Translations under genes and position numbers: made by a program
Part shown: positions 56,979 to 64,000 of the stretch, one piece after another
How positions within the stretch are numbered: the stretch's first letter is position 1
How the letters are laid out: the number at the start of each line of letters is the position of its first letter
DNA from: Hyphomicrobiaceae bacterium
Lineage (GTDB): Bacteria; Pseudomonadota; Alphaproteobacteria; Rhizobiales; Hyphomicrobiaceae
Assembly (NCBI GenBank): GCA_016793635.1
Contig: JAEUMD010000015.1
Location: 101,829 to 165,828 of the forward strand
Length of the DNA stretch: 64,000 bases
Direction of reading: 5' to 3'
Notes under the pieces: generated by a model
What the model was told of the DNA's origin: nothing
Databases searched by the model: none
The model's input: the letters and a program-made list of their open reading frames with translations, nothing else

Positions 56979-59693
56979 TCAGAACCGCTTCAGCAGTCGC
57001 TCGATGTAGTCGAGCTCCTCCGGCGGTCGGGTCTGCTGGCCGAACCGGCGGCGCAGCTCCTCCAGAATCTCCCGCGCCTTCTGCCGGTCGATCTCGTCCG
57101 GCACCTTCACCGACGTGCCGAGATCGGGGCCTTGCGAGCGCTGCGGGCGTCCGAGCGGATCGCGCGGTGAATCCCCGTTGCGGCCATAGCGCTGGGGCAT
57201 GTTCTGCAGCATCTGCTGCGCCATCTGCTGAGCGCCCTCGCGCATCTGGTCCAATGCGCGGGCCTGTTCCTCGGTCGCGCCTTCGAGATCGCCCTGCTGC
57301 AACGAGCGCTCGGCATCCCGCATGGCCTCCCCGGCACGATCGAGCTGGTCTGACTTGCCGAGGCCAAGTTCGTCGAGCTGCCGCTGAAGCTGGTCGAGCT
57401 GATCGCGCAGTTCCTGCTGCCGCGATCCGAGACCGGCTTGATCCGACGGACCGCGACCGCGCTGGCCCTGCTGGCCCTCGCCCTGCTCACCCCTTTGGCC
57501 CTGTTGTCCCTGACCCTGTTGCCCACGCTGGCCTTGCTGCCCCTGCTGCTGCTGACCGCGCTGGCCCTGGCGGCCCTGCTGCTGACCGCGCTGTCCCCGC
57601 TGGCCGCGGTTGTCGTTCTCCTTGCGCATCTCGCCGAACGTGTCGTCCATGAGCTGCTGCTGCTTGCCGATCATGTTGCCGAGCTGATCCATCTTCTGCA
57701 TCATCTCGCGGCTGCGCTGGTTCTGCGCCTCCGACTGCTGCGCCGACTGCATGCGGTCGAGCAGGTCGCGCAGCTCGCTCAACATCTGCTGGGCCTGCTC
57801 GCGCGACCCGTTCTTCGCCATCTCCTCGATGTTCTTCATCATGCGGTCGAGGTCTTGCGACGACAGCATCTGCTGGTTGGGGTCCTGCCCGTCAGGCATC
57901 TCGTCGGGACGCTGCTCGTTGCGCTCGGCGAGTTCGCGCATGAAATCGTTCAGCGCCTCGCGGAGTTCCTGCATGGCCTCTGCGATTTCCTTCTCGGACG
58001 CTCCTTCCTCGAGCGCCTTCGACAGCTTCTCCTGCGCCTCGCGCAGACGCCTCTCGGCCGCCGAAAGATCACCGTCCTCGAGCCGCACGGCGATGTGCCA
58101 GAGTTGCTCGACAGCGCTGTTGCGGATCTCGCGTGAAGCGGAACGGCGCAGGCGGTGGTAGACCGAGCGCAGGCCGAGATACGCCTGCACATCGTCGATG
58201 AAGCCTTCGGGCTCGAGTGTCAGCGCCTCGATGGCGGTCAGCACGCGGCCGCGGTTGCGCGGATCGTCGGAGAGCTTACGCCTCTGCTCGATGATGGCGC
58301 GGGCGATCGGGTTGGTGAAACGGCGCTGCGGCAGCTCGATGATGATGGGCTCGCTCTGGCCCACCTGGCCAGCGACGTCGGTCGCTTCGAGCGTCAACTG
58401 CACCTTGAGCCCGGCCCATGGATGGTTGCCGAGTTCGAGATGTGACGACGCCTCCGCGCTCGTCGCGCCGGCGCGCGGCAGACGCAGTTGCATGAGAGGC
58501 GGACGTTCGTGCGGCGGACGTGGACCGGTGAGCGCTTCCTCGCCAAGCAGACCCGCCGTATCGCGCGGATCGGCCGAACCGGTCTGCCCTCCGGGAGCGC
58601 GCAATTTAGCGACCTTGGCGACCGCGGAGGCGACTCCGTAATCGTCGGAAACCTTGTAGTTCAGCTTGAGCGAGCCACGCGCCGAGCGCTCGGGCGGATC
58701 GGTCAACACGATCTGCGGCAGCTCGTCGGGCGTCACGCCGAACGTCCAGGCGGCCATGTCGGCACCGAGCGCCTGCACGCGAATGCGGGCCGAACGTTCG
58801 AGCACATAGCGCAACTCGACGACGGGACTGCGATCCCCTACCGACGCCGCCGCCGTCCCCGCCGAATGCTCGGCCGTGATGCGCAACGGCTTCTCGAGCC
58901 CCTCCATCTGCACCTCGAGCGCGGGCTCGAGACGGCGCGCCCCGCTCGACCGCACTGTCAGCACGCTGCCCGCCGGGGCCTCGATCACGCCAGCCGACGA
59001 GGGTAGCGGGCCGGCCGAGGGATCGCGAGCACCGTCGGCCAGCATGATTGGTGGCTTGCCCGTGTAGACGGGGGGCGTCACCCAGGCGTCGAGCCGCGCG
59101 GCTGCGAGCAGGCGCGCGTCGGAGAAGCGGAAAGCATCACCGAGACTGTCCTTGAATCCGCTTCCGATCAGCGTACCGGCCATCGCCAGCAGCAGCACCA
59201 GCAGCGCTCGGATGGCAAACGGATCGAAGCGATGCGTGCGCGGCGCCGGATGCCCAACCTCCAGGCTCTCCATGCGCCGGGCCAAGCGCTCGCGATGCGC
59301 ACGCCAGATGGTGAGCGCGGTGGTATCCTTCTCGTCGACGGTCAGTGTGTCCTCGTAGGACGACGCGGGCCGGTGCGCCACACCCGAAACCCGCTCGATC
59401 CGCCGCAACGCCTCGTCGCGCGACGGCCCTGGGGTGCGTGCGGCAAAAACGATAGCGGCGACCAGCGCGATCGCGAACAGGCCGAGCCCCGCCCAGTGCG
59501 CCGGATCGGACAGCGAGGACCAGACGCCGGCCGCCGAAACGAGCACGAACAGCCCGAACACACCGGCAATGAGCCAGAGCCGTGGCCACAGGCGCTCGAA
59601 CAGCATCACGAGGCTGCTCAAGTGAACCTTGCGCTCGAACGCGCGCTCCAGCTCGGCGCGGGCGATCGCTGGGGGAGGGGTGGGCTGATCCAT
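56979..59693 (-). CDS. TIGR02302/DUF4175 family membrane protein
   Basis: The 904-residue product has two membrane segments at about 38-60 and 65-90 and a third at about 165-185. A large periplasmic region follows (about 200-470; DAWVTPPVYTGKPPIML, LKLNYKVSDDYGVASA), then a coiled-coil Glu/Arg/Met-rich stretch (about 540-690). Next is an extreme Gln/Gly/Arg low-complexity tract (about 695-755) and a C-terminal segment with PDEIDRQKAREILEELRRRFGQ. This is the alphaproteobacterial TIGR02302 family of unknown function, regularly encoded beside lysA, as here. It is probably an envelope protein. The frame is intact. Confidence 0.88.
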   Translation of the reverse strand: MDQPTPPPAIARAELERAFERKVHLSSLVMLFERLWPRLWLIAGVFGLFVLVSAAGVWSSLSDPAHWAGLGLFAIALVAAIVFAARTPGPSRDEALRRIERVSGVAHRPASSYEDTLTVDEKDTTALTIWRAHRERLARRMESLEVGHPAPRTHRFDPFAIRALLVLLLAMAGTLIGSGFKDSLGDAFRFSDARLLAAARLDAWVTPPVYTGKPPIMLADGARDPSAGPLPSSAGVIEAPAGSVLTVRSSGARRLEPALEVQMEGLEKPLRITAEHSAGTAAASVGDRSPVVELRYVLERSARIRVQALGADMAAWTFGVTPDELPQIVLTDPPERSARGSLKLNYKVSDDYGVASAVAKVAKLRAPGGQTGSADPRDTAGLLGEEALTGPRPPHERPPLMQLRLPRAGATSAEASSHLELGNHPWAGLKVQLTLEATDVAGQVGQSEPIIIELPQRRFTNPIARAIIEQRRKLSDDPRNRGRVLTAIEALTLEPEGFIDDVQAYLGLRSVYHRLRRSASREIRNSAVEQLWHIAVRLEDGDLSAAERRLREAQEKLSKALEEGASEKEIAEAMQELREALNDFMRELAERNEQRPDEMPDGQDPNQQMLSSQDLDRMMKNIEEMAKNGSREQAQQMLSELRDLLDRMQSAQQSEAQNQRSREMMQKMDQLGNMIGKQQQLMDDTFGEMRKENDNRGQRGQRGQQQGRQGQRGQQQQGQQGQRGQQGQGQQGQRGEQGEGQQGQRGRGPSDQAGLGSRQQELRDQLDQLQRQLDELGLGKSDQLDRAGEAMRDAERSLQQGDLEGATEEQARALDQMREGAQQMAQQMLQNMPQRYGRNGDSPRDPLGRPQRSQGPDLGTSVKVPDEIDRQKAREILEELRRRFGQQTRPPEELDYIERLLKRF
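57455..57620 (-). repeat. In-gene Gln/Gly/Arg-coding repetitive tract
   Basis: An array of degenerate short units (ctggccctgctg-type on the plus strand) encodes runs of GQRGQQ and QGQ in the TIGR02302 protein. It keeps the frame. Such tracts vary in length between strains by slippage. Confidence 0.75.
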
Positions 59694-59809
59694 GCCGCAA
59701 ATCTAGCACGGGCCGGACGCCGCGCACCTTCAATCACATGTGCGCCGAGCGGGGATCAGGCGATCGGCGAGCGTGGTGAATCGACGCCCGACGACTCCTG
59801 GGCAACACA

Positions 59810-59827
59810 AAAATAACCGTTTATTTT
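59810..59827. promoter_or_regulatory. AT-only inverted repeat between lysA and the TIGR02302 gene
   Basis: AAAATAA (59810-59816) and TTATTTT (59821-59827) flank a CCGT loop in the 168-base gap. It stands out in a GC-rich genome. On the minus strand it is 35 bases after the lysA stop and 117 bases before the TIGR02302 start, so it could be an operator or part of a promoter. Confidence 0.4.
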
Positions 59828-59861
59828 CATCGCATTGGGATGCGCGCCCGCGCCGTGTGCC

Positions 59862-61133
59862 TCAATCGTGCAGCCAAGTCGGGAGGCGATCGAGACCGAT
59901 TAAATCTTCGTAATCCGGCCGCGGCCGCACGACCGCGTAGCGGTCTTCGTTGACCAACACCTCCGGCACCAGCAGACGCGAGTTATAGGTCGACGACATT
60001 ACCGCTCCGTAGGCGCCGGCCGTCATGACGGCCATCAAATCGCCCGCCCGAAACGGCGGCAGTACGCGCTCGAGGGCGAGATAGTCTCCCGTCTCACACA
60101 CCGGGCCGACGACATCTTGCATTACCGGCGCCAGCTCGCCGCGCGCTTCCTCGACCGGCCAAATCTCGTGATACGCCTCGTAGAGCGTCGGCCGGATGAG
60201 GTCGTTCATCGCCGCATCGACGATGGTGAAGGTGCGGTCGGCGCCTTCCTTGACGAAGATCGTGCGCGCCACCAGCACGCCGGCATTGCCGACGATCATG
60301 CGGCCGGGTTCCAGGATCAGCTTGAGCCCGAGGTCGCCCAGCTCGTCCATGACGACGCCGGCGTAATCATCCGGGTGCGGGGGCACGTCGCTCGGTCCGC
60401 GATAGGGGACACCGAGCCCGCCGCCGAGATCGAGATGGCCGAGGTGGTGGCCGTCGGCCCGCAGCGTCTGCACGAGGTCGCGCATGAGACGGAAGGCATC
60501 GCGGAACGGCTTCAGATCAGTGATCTGGCTACCGATGTGCATGTGGATGCCGCTCGCCTCGATGCCCGGGAGCGTGCGCGCCTCGGCATAGAGCGCCGCG
60601 GCGTCGGCATAGGGAATGCCGAACTTGTTCTCGGACTTTCCGGTCGAGATCTTGGCGTGGGTCTTGGCGTCGACATCGGGATTGACCCGCAGGGCCACGC
60701 GCGCTGTCAGCCCCATCTCGCTCGCCACGGAGCTCAGCGCGAGAAGCTCCGGCTCGCTTTCGACATTGAAACCGTAAATGCCTTCGCGCAGGGCATAGGC
60801 CATTTCAGCGCGCGTCTTGCCGACGCCCGCGAAGATGATCTTGTCGGCGGGCACCCCGGCAGCGCGCGCGCGGCGCAGCTCACCTTCTGACACCACGTCC
60901 ATGCCGGCACCGAGCCGGGCCATGGTAGCGAGCACGGCCTGATTGGAATTGGCCTTCACCGCGAAGCAGATCAGCGCGTTTTGACCTGAAAATGCTTCCG
61001 ACAGGACCTTGTAGTGCCGTTGCAGCGTCGCGGTCGAATAGCAGTAGAACGGCGTGCCCACTTCGGCGGCGAGGCGCGCGAGCGAGACGTTCTCGGCGTG
61101 CAAGACGCCATCGCGGTAGTGGAAATGATGCAT
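59862..61133 (-). CDS. lysA: Diaminopimelate decarboxylase
   Basis: LysA decarboxylates meso-diaminopimelate to L-lysine with PLP. The 423-residue fold-type III enzyme has the PLP lysine in ICFAVKANSNQAVL, the phosphate loop LDLGGGLGVPY, the substrate-binding EPGRMIVGNAG, and the second-subunit Cys/Glu motif VCETGDYLA. The length is normal. The start MHHFHYRDGVLHAENV is as in Hyphomicrobiales LysA. It sits in the argH-lptM-lysA-TIGR02302 block, but here it is separated from lptM by the tautomerase and LysR genes. Confidence 0.97.
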   Translation of the reverse strand: MHHFHYRDGVLHAENVSLARLAAEVGTPFYCYSTATLQRHYKVLSEAFSGQNALICFAVKANSNQAVLATMARLGAGMDVVSEGELRRARAAGVPADKIIFAGVGKTRAEMAYALREGIYGFNVESEPELLALSSVASEMGLTARVALRVNPDVDAKTHAKISTGKSENKFGIPYADAAALYAEARTLPGIEASGIHMHIGSQITDLKPFRDAFRLMRDLVQTLRADGHHLGHLDLGGGLGVPYRGPSDVPPHPDDYAGVVMDELGDLGLKLILEPGRMIVGNAGVLVARTIFVKEGADRTFTIVDAAMNDLIRPTLYEAYHEIWPVEEARGELAPVMQDVVGPVCETGDYLALERVLPPFRAGDLMAVMTAGAYGAVMSSTYNSRLLVPEVLVNEDRYAVVRPRPDYEDLIGLDRLPTWLHD

Positions 61134-61229
61134 GTCGAAGGCGCCCCGGGAGGATGTGGAGCGCCTTCTATCTCATAACAGCGCGAGCGGGAAACCGTTA
61201 TTCGACGCGGTCTGCCGGCGTTCGCCTCC

Positions 61230-61640
61230 TCATGCGGCCGCCGCCAGACGTCCCGCGATGAAGCGGTGCTCCTGCGTTTTGCCGCCGAAGCCGTAGGCGG
61301 CCGCTGGAACGGCATCGACCAGCGCATAACTTTCCTCGTGCACCCCGCCGAGCAGTTGGCTCATGCCTGCGAAAACAGCGGCAATATAGGCCTCGATCTC
61401 GTCCTTGGTGTTGGTCGCATCGGTGACCTTGATGTCCAGCCAATAGCTAGCGATGCCCGCGGCGGCGATGGATTGGCCGCCCGCGAACCAGTGCTCGGGC
61501 GCGATGTAGGATATGGCGACCGCGGTCACTGCAGGGTCTTTCCCGAGATGCTCCGTCGTGAGCCGCGCGATGGCACTTGCGATCTTGGCCGAGAGCGCAG
61601 CGTCCGGACTGCCGGATACGATGACGTTGATGAAGGGCAT
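61230..61640 (-). CDS. Tautomerase (4-oxalocrotonate tautomerase superfamily)
   Basis: The 136-residue product starts MPFINVIVSGSPD; removal of Met would expose the catalytic Pro1. It is about twice the length of the 62-residue 4-OT enzymes and contains two beta-alpha-beta units (about 1-60 and 68-130), so it is a double-length member like MIF/cis-CaaD-type proteins. These isomerise keto-enol or unsaturated acids; the natural substrate is unknown. GAGGAG lies nine bases before the ATG at 61640. It is divergent from a LysR-type regulator, the standard layout for a LysR target gene. Confidence 0.85.
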   Translation of the reverse strand: MPFINVIVSGSPDAALSAKIASAIARLTTEHLGKDPAVTAVAISYIAPEHWFAGGQSIAAAGIASYWLDIKVTDATNTKDEIEAYIAAVFAGMSQLLGGVHEESYALVDAVPAAAYGFGGKTQEHRFIAGRLAAAA

Positions 61641-61738
61641 GGAGTGTCTCCTCGTTGTTGACCGGGCCGGAGGTTGCCCCAGCAAAAGGTGCAAAAAAAT
61701 CGAATATTTATGCATCTATTGTGCTACAAAACAGAACT
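61641..61738. promoter_or_regulatory. Divergent tautomerase / lysR-type regulator intergenic region
   Basis: This 98-base divergent gap is AT-rich between about 61690 and 61735. A LysR regulator usually binds in such a gap to T-N11-A sites and controls both genes; several such matches occur here, which is too unspecific to pick one. Confidence 0.55.
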
Positions 61739-62632
61739 ATGAACCTGATCGACCCGGAGTTGCTCCGCACGTTCGTTACGTTCGCCGAAACCGGCTCGCT
61801 GGCGCGCACCGCCCGCGTGGTCGGACGCTCGCCCTCTGCCGTGACGGCACAAATGCAGCGGCTGGAGGATGTCGTGGGCCAGCGGCTCCTGCAGCCCGAG
61901 GGGCGTCGACGCAGGCTGACCCTCGCCGGCGAGGAGTTCGTCGTTCATGCCCGCCACGTGCTCGATGCGCACCGCGATGCCTGGTTGAGCCTCGCCGGGG
62001 CGCGCGCCCACGGTCAGATCTACATTGGTGTCACACAGGATTTCGCCGACAGCGCGCTGCCGGGCCTGCTCGAGCGGTTCGGACGCACCCACCCGCGCGT
62101 GCGCATGGACTTGCGGGTCGGACGGTCCGCCGAGCTTGCCACGTCGTTCGAGGACGGCGCGCTCGATATCCTGATAGCGGTGCGTGACTCGCCTCATCCG
62201 ATGGGCATCGCGGTACTGGGCGAACCGATGATCTGGGTGGGCTCGGCGCGGGGCACCCAGTGGATCGGGCACCAGGTTCCCCTGGCCCTGCTGGATGCTC
62301 CGTGCGCATTCCGGTCGGCGGCTCTGGCGGCGCTTGAAGGCGGTGGCCGTCCATACCGGATCGCCGCGACGAGCGGGTCGTTGAGCGGATTGCGTGCCGC
62401 GGTGGCGGCGGGATTGGCGATCACGGCTCGAACGCCGAGATGGCTCGGCGAGGGGCTCGCCGATGTCGGACGGACCTACGGGCTTCCGCCGCTACCCGAG
62501 GTGAAATTCACGCTGGCCCTCCGGCGCAAGGCAGAGACACCCGCGACGGATCTGGCGATGTGGCTGAAGTCTGGGCTCGCCGCGCAAACCCTGAGCGGCG
62601 ATGCACGGGAAGGCCGGATCGTCAGCGAATGA
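61739..62632 (+). CDS. LysR-type transcriptional regulator
   Basis: The 297-residue product has an N-terminal winged helix-turn-helix (residues 1-62; LLRTFVTFAETGSLARTARVVGRSPSAVTAQMQRLED) and a C-terminal effector-binding domain (about 90-285; GQIYIGVTQDFADSALPGLLERF). LysR regulators act as tetramers and respond to a small molecule, often a substrate of the divergently encoded enzyme, here the tautomerase. The ATG at 61739 gives the usual N-terminus. Its last 11 bases overlap the convergent lptM gene, which supports later arrival of this regulator/enzyme pair. Confidence 0.92.
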   Translation: MNLIDPELLRTFVTFAETGSLARTARVVGRSPSAVTAQMQRLEDVVGQRLLQPEGRRRRLTLAGEEFVVHARHVLDAHRDAWLSLAGARAHGQIYIGVTQDFADSALPGLLERFGRTHPRVRMDLRVGRSAELATSFEDGALDILIAVRDSPHPMGIAVLGEPMIWVGSARGTQWIGHQVPLALLDAPCAFRSAALAALEGGGRPYRIAATSGSLSGLRAAVAAGLAITARTPRWLGEGLADVGRTYGLPPLPEVKFTLALRRKAETPATDLAMWLKSGLAAQTLSGDAREGRIVSE

Positions 62633-62834
62633 GGCCGTCGAGGATGAACCCGCGGTGCGGCTTCGGGCCGGCGGCCGACTTGCCACCGGCATCTGCGGCT
62701 TCGGGTGATGTCGCGGTGCCGTCCGCCTTGGCTTCGGCAGGGGCCTGTAGCGAACCGCGCACGCCGCATCCTGCCAGCAACAGCGGCAGCACCAGCAGCA
62801 CCACGGCCCTTTTTGCGAGACTCGACATCCTCAT
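62622..62834 (-). CDS. lptM: LptM-like small lipoprotein
   Basis: The 70-residue product has a lipoprotein signal with lipobox LLAGC (Cys at about residue 22, RAVVLLVLPLLLAGCGVRGSL). A short disordered tail follows, ending PKPHRGFILDGLIR. The CGxxGxL sequence after the lipobox and the place between argH and lysA identify the LptM family, a small lipoprotein that assists LptD-LptE maturation in the outer membrane. In-frame ATGs at 62834 and 62828 both precede the signal; 62834 is used. It is transcribed with argH, 80 bases downstream of that gene's stop. Confidence 0.82.
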   Translation of the reverse strand: MRMSSLAKRAVVLLVLPLLLAGCGVRGSLQAPAEAKADGTATSPEAADAGGKSAAGPKPHRGFILDGLIR

Positions 62835-62914
62835 CCCATCCACAAGCGGCGCCCGTCGGCGCGCCATCGCGGTGGCGACCCTTCGCGGCCTCCTCCGGCA
62901 CGTGCTCTGCCGTT

Positions 62915-64000
62915 CTAGACCGCCTTCCGCGCCTTTTCCAACCGCTTGAGCCAGCTTTTAGCCATTTTGGCGACGCTCTGTGGCGCGGTTCCCCCATAGC
63001 TGGTCCGGCTCTTGACCGAGCTTTCGACGCTGAGCACGGAGTAAACTTCGCGGGTGATGCGCTTCTCGACGACCTGCATCGCCTCAAGCGGCAGCTCGGA
63101 CAGCTCGACGCCGCGCCGCTCCGCCTCCTTGACGATGGCGCCCGTAACGTGGTGCGCCTCGCGGAACGGCAGTTTGAGGGTCCGAACAAGCCAGTCGGCA
63201 AGGTCCGTCGCGGTGGAGTAGCCCCGGCCGGCCGCCGCCGCCATGCGCTCCGGCACCGGCTCGAGCTCGGCGATCATGCCGGTCATAGCCGCGATCGCGA
63301 CCGCGTAGCTCGACAGCGCATCGAAGGCCGTTTCCTTGTCCTCCTGCATGTCCTTGGAATAGGTCAGCGGCAGGCCCTTCATGACCATGACGAGCCCCTG
63401 GAACGTTCCAGCGATCCGGCCGACCTTGGCGCGGCACAGCTCCGCCGCGTCCGGGTTGCGCTTCTGCGGCATGATCGACGAGCCCGTCGTCCAGCGGTCC
63501 GTCAACCGGACGAAACCGAACTGCGGCGTCATCCAGATCACGATTTCCTCCGCCAGCCGCGACAGGTGCACCGCCGAGATGGTCGCGGCGGCCAGCGTCT
63601 CGAGCGCGAAATCGCGGTCCGATACGCCGTCGAGCGAGTTGGCGGTCGGACGATCGAAGCCGAGCGCCTCGGCTACCATGTGGCGGTCGATGGAAAACGA
63701 TGTTCCAGCGAGCGCCGCCGACCCGAGCGGACACTCGTTGAGGCGCTTCCGCGCATCGGCGAAACGGCTGCGGTCACGTCCGAACATCTCGACATAGGCA
63801 AGGAGATGGTGACCGAACGTCACCGGCTGGGCGGGCTGGAGATGGGTGAACCCCGGCATGACGACGTGGGCATGCTGGAGCGCCTTCTCGGCAAGGGCCT
63901 GCTGGAGAGCGCCGAGTGCTGCATCGAATGCATCGAGGGCGTCGCGCACGTACATGCGGAAATCGAGCGCCACCTGATCGTTTCGCGAGCGTGCCGTGTG
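62915..64000 (-). CDS. argH: Argininosuccinate lyase (5' end beyond window)
   Basis: ArgH splits argininosuccinate into arginine and fumarate, the last step of arginine synthesis. The 361 C-terminal residues are present; the frame is open to the right edge, beginning in HTARSRNDQ, so roughly 100 N-terminal residues are missing. Visible motifs: [39 protein letters not shown] (with the catalytic His) and the lyase signature [16 protein letters not shown] with the catalytic Ser. The C-terminal [17 protein letters not shown] is also typical. It heads the argH-lptM-lysA block on the minus strand. Confidence 0.97.
   Translation of the reverse strand, partial: HTARSRNDQVALDFRMYVRDALDAFDAALGALQQALAEKALQHAHVVMPGFTHLQPAQPVTFGHHLLAYVEMFGRDRSRFADARKRLNECPLGSAALAGTSFSIDRHMVAEALGFDRPTANSLDGVSDRDFALETLAAATISAVHLSRLAEEIVIWMTPQFGFVRLTDRWTTGSSIMPQKRNPDAAELCRAKVGRIAGTFQGLVMVMKGLPLTYSKDMQEDKETAFDALSSYAVAIAAMTGMIAELEPVPERMAAAAGRGYSTATDLADWLVRTLKLPFREAHHVTGAIVKEAERRGVELSELPLEAMQVVEKRITREVYSVLSVESSVKSRTSYGGTAPQSVAKMAKSWLKRLEKARKAV

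Noticed and set aside
57455..57620. CRISPR-like or tandem-repeat array
   Set aside because: The units are degenerate, have no spacers and stay in frame within the TIGR02302 gene.

Overview
The window is about 64 kb of GC-rich, densely packed bacterial chromosome, with no rRNA, recognisable tRNA, CRISPR array, phage or insertion sequence. Protein families and gene order point to an alphaproteobacterium of the order Hyphomicrobiales (Rhizobiales). Signs of this are the TsaE-phosphotransferase fusion, leuS-lptE-holA, aminotransferase-ftsK-lolA, and argH-lptM-lysA followed by a TIGR02302/DUF4175 gene. The genus cannot be fixed from the sequence alone.

Layout. 1-9.4 kb: tsaE/phosphotransferase fusion (cut at the left edge), a cytochrome c556-like protein with a small membrane protein, pheT without pheS, a type II NADH dehydrogenase, an AEC transporter and a lytic transglycosylase. 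9.7-19 kb: a phasin-like protein, lepA, a VWA protein, an SH3 protein divergent from a 2-hydroxyacid dehydrogenase, two tandem tiny secreted peptides, a phosphotransacetylase and an Omp25-type porin. 19-31 kb: moeB, cysK, the overlapping pair dut/coaBC, hisF, typA, a small periplasmic protein, a cNMP-binding protein, a pyrimidine 5'-nucleotidase, argB and holA. 31-44 kb: lptE and leuS, a YggS-type PLP protein, an unknown 308-aa protein, amt, a DUF2147 protein, a dapC-like aminotransferase, ftsK and lolA. 44-53 kb: a predicted small RNA with C-rich loops, a cytochrome c, rlmN, two related membrane proteins, a second phasin-like protein, a secreted Ala/Pro/Lys-rich protein, argG, an L,D-transpeptidase and terC. 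53-64 kb: asnB, a membrane protein, a DnaJ-domain protein, the TIGR02302 protein, lysA, a tautomerase divergent from a LysR regulator, lptM and argH (cut at the right edge).

Functionally this is mostly core metabolism. It covers arginine (argB, argG, argH), lysine (dapC-like, lysA), asparagine, cysteine and histidine synthesis, CoA and molybdopterin synthesis, translation (pheT, leuS, lepA, typA, rlmN, tsaE), envelope building (lptE, lptM, lolA, transglycosylase, L,D-transpeptidase, phosphotransferase) and division/replication (ftsK, holA).

The best candidates for something undescribed are a predicted sRNA at about 44343-44480 and the duplicated peptide genes at 16160 and 16447. The sRNA has three hairpins that all present C-rich, anti-Shine-Dalgarno-like loops. 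The peptides are secreted, have a paired-cysteine core and share an identical proline-rich tail.
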